Below are positions 35,464 through 42,984 of a DNA stretch of 64,000 bases, piece by piece. This stretch comes from Elusimicrobiota bacterium. GTDB taxonomy: Bacteria; Elusimicrobiota; Elusimicrobia; Elusimicrobiales; Elusimicrobiaceae. The notes beneath the pieces are model-generated. The model made no database searches. It had not been told where the DNA came from and saw only the letters and a program-made list of their open reading frames with translations. The stretch is from the NCBI GenBank assembly GCA_009778915.1, contig WRFH01000002.1, positions 104,888 to 168,887 of the forward strand, read 5' to 3'. The stretch's first letter is position 1. Every line of letters begins with the position of its first letter. Both the position numbers and the translations under genes were made by a program.

Positions 35464-35485
35464 GTTTATATTATAGAATAAATAT
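35464..35485. promoter_or_regulatory. 22-bp divergent region with two overlapping leaderless promoters
   Basis: The minus-strand TATAAT (plus 35470-35475) and the plus-strand TAGAAT (35474-35479) overlap by 2 bp, and each ends exactly 6 nt before an ATG. There is no room for leaders or Shine-Dalgarno sequences, and both -35 regions must lie inside the opposite gene. Confidence 0.6.
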
Positions 35486-36826
35486 ATGAATAACACTGAA
35501 AAAGCGGAAGAAATTTTGACGCTTGCCGGCGGAAAAGCGAATATAGCCGGCGTCGCGTGCTGCATGACAAGGCTGCGCGTGACGGTAAAGCAGCAGGCCG
35601 CCGTTAAAAGGGACGCTATAAAGAAATTGGATTATGTGCAGGGGTTTGTGGAAAACGGCAACCAGGTTCAGATTATTCTGGGGCCCGGCCACGCGTCAAA
35701 GATAGCCGACGCGTTTGCAAAAATAACCGGCCGCGCGCTCGGCACCGCGTCGATAGCTTACACTTTAAAAGAAGAACTTCAGGCAAAAAACCAGACGCCG
35801 GTTAAAATATTTTTGAAAAGAATCGCCAATATTTTTATACCGCTGATACCCGCCTTCATAGGCTGCGGCCTGATAATGGCGGTCAATAATATTCTGATAA
35901 AATTTGTGCCCGGCTGGGAGGCTACGGAGTACGCGCATATTCTTGCGGTATTCGGCGGCGCGGTTCTGGCGGGCTTAAATATTTTTGTGGGCATAAACGC
36001 CGCGCGGGAATTCGGCGCGTCGCCGATGATAGGCGGCGTGATGGCGGTTATTTTGACAAGCCCCGCGCTGTCCGGCATAAAACTTTTGGGCTTTCAGCTG
36101 GTGCCAGGGCGCGGCGGCGTTATAGCCGTGCTTTTGGTAGTGGCGTTTTCCAGCTGGCTTGAAGGGCGCGTGCGTAAATTTGTACCCGGCGTTTTAGATT
36201 TATTTTTAACGCCGCTGATTGTGATTATTGTCGCCGGCACGCTGGCGATTTTTGTGCTGCAGCCGGCCGGGGGACAGATTTCAGACTGGATAGTGCTGGC
36301 GGTAAATTTTGCCATACAGAAGGGCGGTTTTGTTTCTGGTTTTCTGCTGGCCAGCCTGTTTCTGCCGCTGGTCATGCTCGGCCTGCACCAAGGTTTGGCC
36401 CCGATACACGCGCAGCTTATCGCGAGTTACGGGTACACTGTCTTGTTTCCAATTCTAGCTATGGCGGGTGCTGGTCAGGTGGGCGCGGCATTCGCGGTGC
36501 TGTTCAAAACTAAAAATGCTAAACTTAAAAAAACCATTTCTTCCGCTTTGCCCGTGGGTATTTTGGGCGTGGGCGAACCGCTGATTTACGGCGTGACTCT
36601 GCCGCTGGGCAAACCGTTTTTGGCGGCGTGCATAGGCGGCGGGATAGGGGGAGGGTTTGTCGCGCAGTTCGGCGTAGGCGCGACGGTTATCGGCGGTATT
36701 TCCGGCATTCCTCTGACGCCGCTTACCACGGCGCCAGTTATTTATCTGCTGGGTATTTTAATTGCTTACGTAAGCGGTTTTATAATTTCCTGGTTCATGG
36801 GTTTTGAGGACCCGGGAACTTTTTGA
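35486..36826 (+). CDS. PTS EIIBC permease, N-acetylmuramic-acid/MurP-like
   Basis: The 446-residue protein joins an EIIB domain (phosphorylatable Cys in ACCMTRLRVTV) to a ten-segment EIIC domain with GLHQGLAPIHAQL, FPILAMAGAGQVGAAFAVLF and LGVGEPLIYGVTLPLGKPF, which resemble MurP and related sugar permeases. EIIA is not fused, so an EIIA encoded elsewhere is needed. MurP substrate identity is a guess from overall similarity. No murQ etherase is adjacent. The stop overlaps the -35 box of the riboflavin operon. Confidence 0.82.
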   Translation: MNNTEKAEEILTLAGGKANIAGVACCMTRLRVTVKQQAAVKRDAIKKLDYVQGFVENGNQVQIILGPGHASKIADAFAKITGRALGTASIAYTLKEELQAKNQTPVKIFLKRIANIFIPLIPAFIGCGLIMAVNNILIKFVPGWEATEYAHILAVFGGAVLAGLNIFVGINAAREFGASPMIGGVMAVILTSPALSGIKLLGFQLVPGRGGVIAVLLVVAFSSWLEGRVRKFVPGVLDLFLTPLIVIIVAGTLAIFVLQPAGGQISDWIVLAVNFAIQKGGFVSGFLLASLFLPLVMLGLHQGLAPIHAQLIASYGYTVLFPILAMAGAGQVGAAFAVLFKTKNAKLKKTISSALPVGILGVGEPLIYGVTLPLGKPFLAACIGGGIGGGFVAQFGVGATVIGGISGIPLTPLTTAPVIYLLGILIAYVSGFIISWFMGFEDPGTF

Positions 36827-36851
36827 CAACGAAATAAAATATTAATACAAT
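36823..36851 (+). promoter_or_regulatory. Promoter of the riboflavin operon
   Basis: TTGACA (36823-36828) is separated by 17 bp from TACAAT (36846-36851). The start of transcription would fall at about 36858, just before the FMN aptamer. Confidence 0.8.
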
Positions 36852-36859
36852 ATAATTAA

Positions 36860-36975
36860 ATCTTCGGGGAAGGTGAAAATCCTTACCGGCAGTTAAAGCC
36901 TGCGACTCCGCGCTTTTGCACGGATTGAGCCTGTGAAATTCAGGCGCCGACGGTACAGTCCGGATGAGAGAAGAT
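36860..36975 (+). ncRNA. FMN riboswitch (RFN element)
   Basis: The leader begins ATCTTCGGGGAAGGTGAAAA and ends CCGGATGAGAGAAGAT, the closing P1 helix of the RFN element. Between them lie CTTACCGGCAGTTAAAGCC, GCGACTCCGCG and GCCGACGGTACAGT in the conserved order. It controls ribD-E-BA-H. Confidence 0.96.
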
Positions 36976-37012
36976 AAGGCATACATGCCGCACGCATAGC
37001 GTTTTAATTCTA

Positions 37013-37043
37013 CCCCCGAGGATTTTTATCCCGGGGGATTTTT
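37013..37043 (+). terminator. Riboswitch expression-platform terminator
   Basis: CCCCCG (37013-37018) pairs with CGGGGG (37032-37037), followed by ATTTTTT. The right arm is also the GGGGGA Shine-Dalgarno of ribD, so the hairpin can block both elongation and translation. Confidence 0.75.
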
Positions 37044-37044
37044 T

Positions 37045-38130
37045 ATGAAATATTCGGAAGAAAATATTAAATTTATGCGGCGCGCGCTGGCTTTGGCGCG
37101 TAAAGGGGGGGATTTGGTTTATCCAAACCCGATGGTCGGCTGCGTGATAGTAAAAGACGGGAAAATTATCGGCGAAGGATACCACAAATTTTTCGGCGGA
37201 AAACATGCCGAGGTTAACGCGCTTGATGCCGCGGGCGCCGACGCCGCCGGCGCGGACATGTATGTTACGCTGGAGCCGTGCGCCACAGCCGGCAAACAAC
37301 CTGCTTGCGCGCCGCGTATAGCGGCGGCAAAAATAAGAAGAGTTTTTTACGCACACGCCGACGTAAATAAAAAAAACGCGCTGCGCGGCGTAAAAATACT
37401 GCGGCGCGCGGGCGTGGAAGTTTACGGCGGCATATTGGCGGCGCGGGCCAGGGCTTTAAATAAAAGATTTATTGAGAGCATAACGTCCGGCACAACGCGG
37501 AGGGATATTAAATTTGCTATGACTTTAGACGGCAAAATAGCTTCCAAAACGTTTGATTCAAAATGGATAACCTGTAAACAAAGTTTGGATTTTGTGCATA
37601 TTTTGAGGACAAAATACGACGCTGTTCTCATCGGCACAAATACCGTTTTGAAGGATAATCCTTTTTTAACCGCGCACGGAAAAGGTACAAATCCCGCGCG
37701 TGTTATAATTGATGAAAACCTTCAAACTCCAGCAGGATACAATATTTTTGACGGCGCGGCGGTGTCTATTTTTGTCTGTGGCGAGCAAATCAAAAATATT
37801 CCGTCCCATTTTAAACAAGAGAAGGTTATGATTCTAAAAATTAATTTTGATAAATTTAAAAAAGATTTTAAAGTTTTAATACGCCGACTTAATGATTATG
37901 GACTCAAAAAAATTTTAATTGAAGGCGGCGGGGAAACTATTTCTTCAGCCTTATTTTCCGGCGCGGTAAGCGGGATTTACGCTTTTGTCGCGCCTAAAAT
38001 TATCGGCGGCAGAACGGCAATTACTCCCGTCGGCGGGCAGGGCTTAAATTTTATCAAAGACGCTTTAAAAGTCAAAAATATAAAAGTTAGAAAAATAGGG
38101 CGGGATTTTTTAATTACGGGGAGTTTGTGA
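37045..38130 (+). CDS. ribD: Bifunctional riboflavin biosynthesis protein RibD
   Basis: RibD deaminates and reduces the pyrimidine intermediate of riboflavin synthesis. The 361-residue protein has the deaminase zinc site (GKHAEVNAL, YVTLEPCATAGKQPAC) and the reductase domain (DIKFAMTLDGKIASK, IGTNTVLKDNPFL, ILIEGGGETISSALF). The usual TLEPCSHxGRTPPC is slightly altered, but the His, Glu and Cys ligands remain. It overlaps ribE by 1 nt. Confidence 0.95.
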   Translation: MKYSEENIKFMRRALALARKGGDLVYPNPMVGCVIVKDGKIIGEGYHKFFGGKHAEVNALDAAGADAAGADMYVTLEPCATAGKQPACAPRIAAAKIRRVFYAHADVNKKNALRGVKILRRAGVEVYGGILAARARALNKRFIESITSGTTRRDIKFAMTLDGKIASKTFDSKWITCKQSLDFVHILRTKYDAVLIGTNTVLKDNPFLTAHGKGTNPARVIIDENLQTPAGYNIFDGAAVSIFVCGEQIKNIPSHFKQEKVMILKINFDKFKKDFKVLIRRLNDYGLKKILIEGGGETISSALFSGAVSGIYAFVAPKIIGGRTAITPVGGQGLNFIKDALKVKNIKVRKIGRDFLITGSL

Positions 38131-38738
38131 TGTTTACCGGAATAGTGGAAGCCGTCGGCACCGTAAAAAAAGCGGCGGCGGGAAAATTGGAAATTACCGC
38201 GCCGTTTGACGACGTGAAACGCGGGGACAGCGTGGCCGCGGACGGCATCTGTCTGACAGCTGTTGCCGCCGGAAACGGACAGTTAACTTTTGATTTCAGT
38301 CCGCGCACCGCCGGCCTTACGACGTTGCCAAATCTGCGCGCGGGAGATAAAATTAATCTGGAACGCGCCGCCCTAGCAACCACGCGCTTGGGCGGGCATA
38401 TCGTCCTGGGCCACGCGGACGGGACCGCAAAAATAAGCGGCATGGAAAAGATGAATAATTTTTATAAATTTACTTTTATAATTAAGCCGGAACTGGAAAA
38501 ATATTTTTTACCCGGCGCGTCCGTCACCATAAACGGAATAAGCCTGACGGTTGATAAAATTACCGGCGGAAACTTAAGCGTCGTCATCATACCTGAAACT
38601 TTTACAAATACCGCGCTGCGTTATAAAAAAACCGGGGATTTTGTTAATATTGAGGCGGATATTTTGGCTAAGTACGCGCTTAACGCGGGGAGAAAAAACA
38701 TCACCGAAAATTTTTTAAGGGAGCATGGTTTTTTATGA
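38130..38738 (+). CDS. ribE: Riboflavin synthase alpha subunit
   Basis: The protein dismutates two lumazines into riboflavin. The ATG at 38130 yields the canonical [12 protein letters not shown] start; a GTG 3 nt earlier is also possible. The two-domain lumazine-binding repeat is visible: [11 protein letters not shown] in the first and [13 protein letters not shown] in the second, with [11 protein letters not shown]. Length is 202 residues. It overlaps ribBA by 4 nt. Confidence 0.95.
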   Translation: MFTGIVEAVGTVKKAAAGKLEITAPFDDVKRGDSVAADGICLTAVAAGNGQLTFDFSPRTAGLTTLPNLRAGDKINLERAALATTRLGGHIVLGHADGTAKISGMEKMNNFYKFTFIIKPELEKYFLPGASVTINGISLTVDKITGGNLSVVIIPETFTNTALRYKKTGDFVNIEADILAKYALNAGRKNITENFLREHGFL

Positions 38739-39946
38739 TTAATAAAAATGTTTTTGCGTCAGTCGAGGGCGCGGTTAAAGATATTAAAGCCGGAAAAATG
38801 GTTATTGTTATTGACGAGCCGGAGCGGGAAAACGAGGGCGACCTCTGCTGCGCCGCCCAGAAAATTACGCCGCGGATAATCAATTTTATGTCCTCTTACG
38901 GCAGAGGACTCATCTGCGTTCCGATGAAAAGGGACATGCTTAAAAAATTGTCCATCGGCGATATGACGGCCGCAGCGTCAGAGAAAAAAGGCTGCGCTTT
39001 TACCGTGTCTGTTGATGGCAAAGAGGGGACGTCTACCGGAATTTCCGCCGGGGACAGAGCTTTAACCATTAAAAAACTTATAAACCTGCGTTCTAAGCCG
39101 GATGATTTTACGCGCCCCGGCCACGTGTTTCCGCTTGCTTATCGTGAAGGAGGCGTGCTGGCGCGGGCAGGTCATACGGAAGCGGCGGTTGATTTGGCGG
39201 AGCTTGCCGGTCTGTCGCCTGCGGGCGTGATTTGCGAGATAATGAAAAAAGACGGCAACATGGCAAGAACGCCTGACCTTATCAAATTTTCCAAAAAACA
39301 TAAGCTGAAAATAGTGACTATCGCGGATATTATCCAGCTCCGCCGCAAAAAAGAAAAATTTGTCAGAGAAGTTACGACTGTTGATTTTCCGACGGAGTTC
39401 GGTCATTTTAAACTTAAACTTTTTGAAGATATTTTGCACGGAGACACAGCGCTTGCAATTATTAAAGGAGATATAAAAAACGGGCGCGGCGTGCTGGCGC
39501 GCGTTCACTCTTCATGCGAGACCGGGGACATTTTCCACTCCCGGCGCTGCGACTGCGGCGCGCAGCTTAAGGCCGCCATGCAAAAAATTGAAGATGCCGG
39601 CCGCGGTTTTGTTTTATATCTGCATCAGGAGGGCAGGGGAATAGGTTTGGCAAATAAACTGCGGGCGTACCATTTACAGGAGCATGGGCTGGACACCGTG
39701 CAGGCAAACGAAGCACTGGGCTTTCCTGCGGATTTGCGCGATTACGGCACGGGCGCGCAGATTATAAACGCATTAGGCGTAAAAAGCATTAAACTTATGA
39801 CCAACAATCCTAAAAAATTGGCCGGGCTTACGGGATACGGTTTTAAAATTGACTGCCGCGTGCCGTTGGAAATCAAACCGGTTAAAGAAAATAAAAAATA
39901 TCTTAAAACAAAAAAATCCAAATTGGGACATCTGTTGCATATATAG
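38735..39946 (+). CDS. ribBA: Bifunctional DHBP synthase / GTP cyclohydrolase II
   Basis: The 403-residue fusion makes both riboflavin precursors. The N-terminal half shows the DHBP synthase motifs [26 protein letters not shown] and [12 protein letters not shown]. The C-terminal half has [22 protein letters not shown] with the zinc cysteines, [12 protein letters not shown] and [12 protein letters not shown] of GTP cyclohydrolase II. Both active sites look complete. Confidence 0.96.
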   Translation: MINKNVFASVEGAVKDIKAGKMVIVIDEPERENEGDLCCAAQKITPRIINFMSSYGRGLICVPMKRDMLKKLSIGDMTAAASEKKGCAFTVSVDGKEGTSTGISAGDRALTIKKLINLRSKPDDFTRPGHVFPLAYREGGVLARAGHTEAAVDLAELAGLSPAGVICEIMKKDGNMARTPDLIKFSKKHKLKIVTIADIIQLRRKKEKFVREVTTVDFPTEFGHFKLKLFEDILHGDTALAIIKGDIKNGRGVLARVHSSCETGDIFHSRRCDCGAQLKAAMQKIEDAGRGFVLYLHQEGRGIGLANKLRAYHLQEHGLDTVQANEALGFPADLRDYGTGAQIINALGVKSIKLMTNNPKKLAGLTGYGFKIDCRVPLEIKPVKENKKYLKTKKSKLGHLLHI

Positions 39947-39953
39947 GAGAAAT

Positions 39954-40412
39954 ATGAAGGCAATAAACGGAAATTTAGAAGGTAAAGGTAAAAAAATAGC
40001 CGTCGTCGCCGCGCGGTTTAATGAGTTTATAACGAGCAAACTTATTTCCGGCGCGCAGGATATTTTGCTGCGGCACGGCGTGGCGGACGAAGATATTTGT
40101 CTGGTCTGGGTGCCGGGCGCTTTTGAAATAGCGGCGGCGGCAAAGAAAATTTCCGACTCAAAAAAATTTAACGCCGTCATTTGTCTGGGCTGCGTTATAC
40201 GCGGGGCCACGCCGCATTTTGATTACGTGGCGGCTGAGACGGCAAAAGGCGTCGCCGCAGCAGGATTTGGCGGAACGCCGGTAATTTTTGGCGTACTTAC
40301 GACGGATAATATTGAGCAGGCCATTGAACGCGCGGGAACAAAATCCGGCAACAAAGGCGCGGAAGCGGCCGTCAGCGCTCTTGAAATGATTGACGTTTTT
40401 AGTAAAATATAA
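39954..40412 (+). CDS. ribH: 6,7-dimethyl-8-ribityllumazine synthase
   Basis: RibH condenses the two precursors into lumazine. The ATG at 39954 follows an AGGAGA Shine-Dalgarno. The 152-residue protein shows [49 protein letters not shown] with the catalytic His, and [17 protein letters not shown]. It closes the riboswitch-controlled set. Confidence 0.96.
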   Translation: MKAINGNLEGKGKKIAVVAARFNEFITSKLISGAQDILLRHGVADEDICLVWVPGAFEIAAAAKKISDSKKFNAVICLGCVIRGATPHFDYVAAETAKGVAAAGFGGTPVIFGVLTTDNIEQAIERAGTKSGNKGAEAAVSALEMIDVFSKI

Positions 40413-40418
40413 AGCTGA

Positions 40419-40907
40419 ATGAGAGTTAAATCTTTTGCGCCTATTTGCGCGCCGAAGGCGCGCGCTCTTGTGCTGGGCACCTCGCCCAGCGTTGAGTCTC
40501 TGCGCGTGCGCCAAAGCTACGCGCATCCGCGAAACGCTTTCTGGCCTATTATGTTTAAGATTTTCGGCGCGGAATTTTCGACGGACTGGGACACCAGAAA
40601 AAACTTGCTGATGTCCAACGGCATTTGCCTGTGGGACATCGCGTGCAGCTGCATAAGGCCCGGTTCTCTGGACAGCGATATGCGCGGCGTGGTGCCTAAT
40701 GATATTAATTCTTTCCTGTCCGGCCTGCCGGAGATTAAGACGGTGTTTTTTAACGGCAAAACCGCCGAGAAGTTTTATGACGTTTTTTTTGAACGGCTGG
40801 AAACGGTAAATTATATGCCGATGCCGTCGACAAGTCCGGCATACGCCTCAAAAAATTTTGAAGAAAAATTTTTGTTGTGGAGTAAAGCGTTTAAAGAGAT
40901 TTTATAA
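40419..40907 (+). CDS. UDG-superfamily DNA-deoxyinosine glycosylase (family 6-like)
   Basis: The 162-residue protein has the family 6 hypoxanthine-DNA glycosylase pattern: LVLGTSPSVESLRVRQSYAHPRNAFWPIM at the N-terminus and PMPSTSPAYAS near the end, with INSFLSGLPEIKTVFFNGKTAEKFY between. Such enzymes excise deaminated adenine. It starts 6 nt after ribH; a TATAAA 5 nt before the ATG may give its own leaderless transcript. It ends in a 6-nt overlap with the convergent hemerythrin gene. Confidence 0.82.
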   Translation: MRVKSFAPICAPKARALVLGTSPSVESLRVRQSYAHPRNAFWPIMFKIFGAEFSTDWDTRKNLLMSNGICLWDIACSCIRPGSLDSDMRGVVPNDINSFLSGLPEIKTVFFNGKTAEKFYDVFFERLETVNYMPMPSTSPAYASKNFEEKFLLWSKAFKEIL

Positions 40908-41324
40908 TATAGGACTTCTTCCCGACATAAAATTTATATAAGCGGCGAGTTTAAAATCGTCGCTTTTTATATGGTGTATAAGCCAGTCAGCGACGGTTTT
41001 TATCGTTACAAGTATAAGTTCGTCCGTGGGGCCTTTTTCAGATATTTCGGCGGAAAGTTTTTCAATTGTGCGGCGGAACTCGTTATGGTATAGGCGGTGG
41101 CGCTGGTAATCCGGATAGTTATATTGGACCTGGAGCGCTTCTTCGTCGGTAAAATGGCGTATTACGTAGGCGGATAAAAAATCAAGCGTGCGCAGAAGTT
41201 CGTCAGGCCCTTTACCGCCCTGGTAGGCTAGTATAAGACCGTTTAACGCTTCTATAAGCTGTTTGTGCTGGGTGTCAATAATATCATTGCCCGTTTCTAG
41301 GCTTGCGTCCCAACTGTAAATCAT
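40902..41324 (-). CDS. Bacteriohemerythrin
   Basis: The 140-residue protein starts MIYSWDASLETGNDIIDTQHKQL and has HFTDEEALQVQYNYPDYQRHRLYHNEF and WLIHHIKSDD, which give the His, Glu and Asp ligands of the di-iron oxygen-binding site. I start at the second methionine, which has a perfectly placed AAGGAG; the ATG 18 nt upstream lies next to a TATAAT box and would precede the mRNA start. The likely role is O2 binding or scavenging in an anaerobe. Confidence 0.9.
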   Translation of the reverse strand: MIYSWDASLETGNDIIDTQHKQLIEALNGLILAYQGGKGPDELLRTLDFLSAYVIRHFTDEEALQVQYNYPDYQRHRLYHNEFRRTIEKLSAEISEKGPTDELILVTIKTVADWLIHHIKSDDFKLAAYINFMSGRSPIL

Positions 41325-41376
41325 ATCCGCTCCTTCTGACATAATTATATTAAAGAGAAAGGGGAAAAAGCAACAG

Positions 41377-41408
41377 TTGACAATATGCTTTTATTAATAT
41401 ATATTAAT
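41377..41408 (+). promoter_or_regulatory. Promoter and candidate operator of the arsR operon
   Basis: TTGACA (41377-41382) is 17 bp from TATATT (41400-41405). A perfect 16-bp palindrome ATTAATATATATTAAT (41393-41408) covers the -10 box, and a related half follows. This is the expected place for an ArsR autorepression site. Confidence 0.65.
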
Positions 41409-41434
41409 ATTACAATATATTAAAGGACGCTTAT

Positions 41435-41737
41435 ATGAAAACAAAAAAATTAAACGTTCGGGAATATTCTGAAATTTTAAAAGCGCTGGCCCATCCGCTT
41501 AGGCTTAAAATGGTCTGCGGGCTTTCTAAAAAGGGCATATGCAACGTCGGCACCATCGCCGAGCAACTGGGTGTGGCGCAGCCGGCGGCGTCTCAGCATT
41601 TAAATATTTTAAAAAACGCCGGCGTAGTGGCGGGTTACAGAAAAGGGGTTCAAATCTGTTATAAAGTGCAATGCCCCGAAGCCGTGAAAATAATAAAAAG
41701 CATGGATATAGATTTTTGTAAAGAAAAACATATATAG
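41435..41737 (+). CDS. ArsR/SmtB-family transcriptional regulator
   Basis: The 100-residue winged-helix repressor reads KALAHPLRLKMVCGL, TIAEQLGVAQPAASQHLNILKNAGVV and YRKGVQICYKV. The ELCVC metal motif of arsenic sensors is missing. Cysteines lie at 28, 36, 75, 80 and 95; C36 at the start of the recognition region together with C80 recalls the two-cysteine persulfide sensors (SqrR/BigR type). It heads an operon with an Fe-S membrane protein, an OsmC protein and a ferredoxin, which supports a thiol or sulfur signal. The ligand is inferred. Confidence 0.88.
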   Translation: MKTKKLNVREYSEILKALAHPLRLKMVCGLSKKGICNVGTIAEQLGVAQPAASQHLNILKNAGVVAGYRKGVQICYKVQCPEAVKIIKSMDIDFCKEKHI

Positions 41738-41750
41738 GGATTATTTTTGT

Positions 41751-42374
41751 ATGACTAAAAGAAACACCGGCAGGTTTATTTTGGCTGTTATAACTTTGAT
41801 TGTTTTATTGTTCGGCTGGAAATACCGCGTTTTAGGGTGGATAGTGCCCGCGGCGATGGGGGCGGGGGTATTGGGGGTAATTTTATTTGGCAACAGGTTC
41901 GTCTGCGGCCACTTGTGTCCGAGAGGGGCGTTTTTGGATATTTTCGTTTCCAAAGCGGCCGCTAAAAAATCCGCGCCCGAGTTTGTGCACGGGCCGGCGT
42001 TAAAAATAACTGTTCTAGTCGGGTTTGCCGCGTTTTTCTTTTTTAATTTGTATAAACTGCCGGATTATTCTTTGCTGCCGGTTTTGTTTTGGAAAATGTG
42101 CCTGATTACCACATTAATAGGCTTACTGCTCGCTTTTTTTATAAATGAAAGAGCGTGGTGCATGATATGCCCGATAGGAACTTTTGAAGGTTTTCTGAGA
42201 AGAGAAAATAAACTTTTACACGTCGGCGGCGGCTGCATAAGCTGCGGCAAGTGCGACAAAACTTGTCCGACAAAAATTAAGCCCGGCGGTTTTAAAGGCG
42301 GACGCATAACGCATTTAAACTGCATAGCGTGCGGGCAGTGCAAAAATGTCTGCCCCGTTAAAGTTATCAAATGA
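41751..42374 (+). CDS. Membrane 4Fe-4S protein (NapH/CcoG/NosR-like)
   Basis: The 207-residue protein has about four transmembrane segments, two cytoplasmic Cys motifs between them (CGHLCPRG and CMICPIGTF) typical of the NapH/NosR polyferredoxin family, and two C-terminal 4Fe-4S clusters (CISCGKCDKTCP, CIACGQCKNVCP). Such proteins pass electrons between cytosol and membrane partners. No nitrate or nitrous-oxide reductase is present, so its partner is probably the downstream OsmC protein or ferredoxin, or an unlinked enzyme. Confidence 0.85.
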   Translation: MTKRNTGRFILAVITLIVLLFGWKYRVLGWIVPAAMGAGVLGVILFGNRFVCGHLCPRGAFLDIFVSKAAAKKSAPEFVHGPALKITVLVGFAAFFFFNLYKLPDYSLLPVLFWKMCLITTLIGLLLAFFINERAWCMICPIGTFEGFLRRENKLLHVGGGCISCGKCDKTCPTKIKPGGFKGGRITHLNCIACGQCKNVCPVKVIK

Positions 42375-42388
42375 TAAGGAGATAAATT

Positions 42389-42763
42389 ATGATAAAAACA
42401 AAATATGCCGGAAACATGAAAATAGACGTGGAAGTCGGCGGTTTTACCGTGCGGACCGACCAGCCGGACGCGGATAATACGGCGCCGAATCCTTTTCAGC
42501 TATTTTTGGCTTCTTTTGCGGCCTGTACCGCCGTGTTCGCTCTTTTTTATCTGGATAAATACGGCATAAGCCGCGAAGGTGTCAGCGTTGATTTGGATCC
42601 TACGTTTAACAAAGAAGGGCTTGTCGGCAGCGCAAAAATTATAGTGACCGTTCCGCATAGTTTTCCGGCGGAGCGTGAAAGCGGTTTAAAACATACGGTG
42701 GAGCACTGCAAAGTCGGCAAACATCTGAATTTTCCGCATGAGGTTGTACTGGTGAGGAAATAA
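42389..42763 (+). CDS. OsmC-family protein
   Basis: The 124-residue protein fits OsmC/YhfA: PNPFQLFLASFAACTAVFALFYLDKYG carries the first reactive Cys (about residue 43) and the late segment KHTVEHCKVGKHLNF the second. The family reduces organic hydroperoxides with two cysteines, and some members act on sulfur carriers. A GGAG Shine-Dalgarno is present. Its place in an ArsR operon with two electron carriers suggests a redox-linked thiol reaction. Confidence 0.88.
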   Translation: MIKTKYAGNMKIDVEVGGFTVRTDQPDADNTAPNPFQLFLASFAACTAVFALFYLDKYGISREGVSVDLDPTFNKEGLVGSAKIIVTVPHSFPAERESGLKHTVEHCKVGKHLNFPHEVVLVRK

Positions 42764-42764
42764 T

Positions 42765-42944
42765 ATGATATTCGTCGATAAAAATTTATGCCCGCAGAAT
42801 CACCGCTGTCCCGCCATAAACGTCTGCCCGGTTAAAGCAATTTCACAGCAGGACTTCGGCCTTCCGGCGATAGACCAGAACAAGTGTATTAAGTGTAAAA
42901 GATGCGTAAATTTTTGTCCTAAGGGCGCTATACAGGAACGCTGA
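42765..42944 (+). CDS. Small 2[4Fe-4S]-type ferredoxin
   Basis: A 59-residue ORF starts 1 nt after the osmC stop and reads MIFVDKNLCPQNHRCPAINVCP ... CIKCKRCVNFCPKGAIQER. The second cluster has a standard CxxCxxCxxxCP. The first is CPQNHRCPAINVCP, with wider spacing between its first two Cys. It completes the operon and is followed 4 nt later by a terminator. Confidence 0.85.
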   Translation: MIFVDKNLCPQNHRCPAINVCPVKAISQQDFGLPAIDQNKCIKCKRCVNFCPKGAIQER

Positions 42945-42948
42945 ATAT

Positions 42949-42981
42949 AAAAAATCCCCCGGTTTTGCCGGGGGATTTTTT
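42949..42981. terminator. Bidirectional terminator after the ferredoxin gene
   Basis: AAAAAATCCCCCGG (42949-42962) and its complement (42968-42981) form a 14-bp stem with A and T tracts on both sides, between convergent genes. Confidence 0.92.
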
Positions 42982-42984
42982 GTT

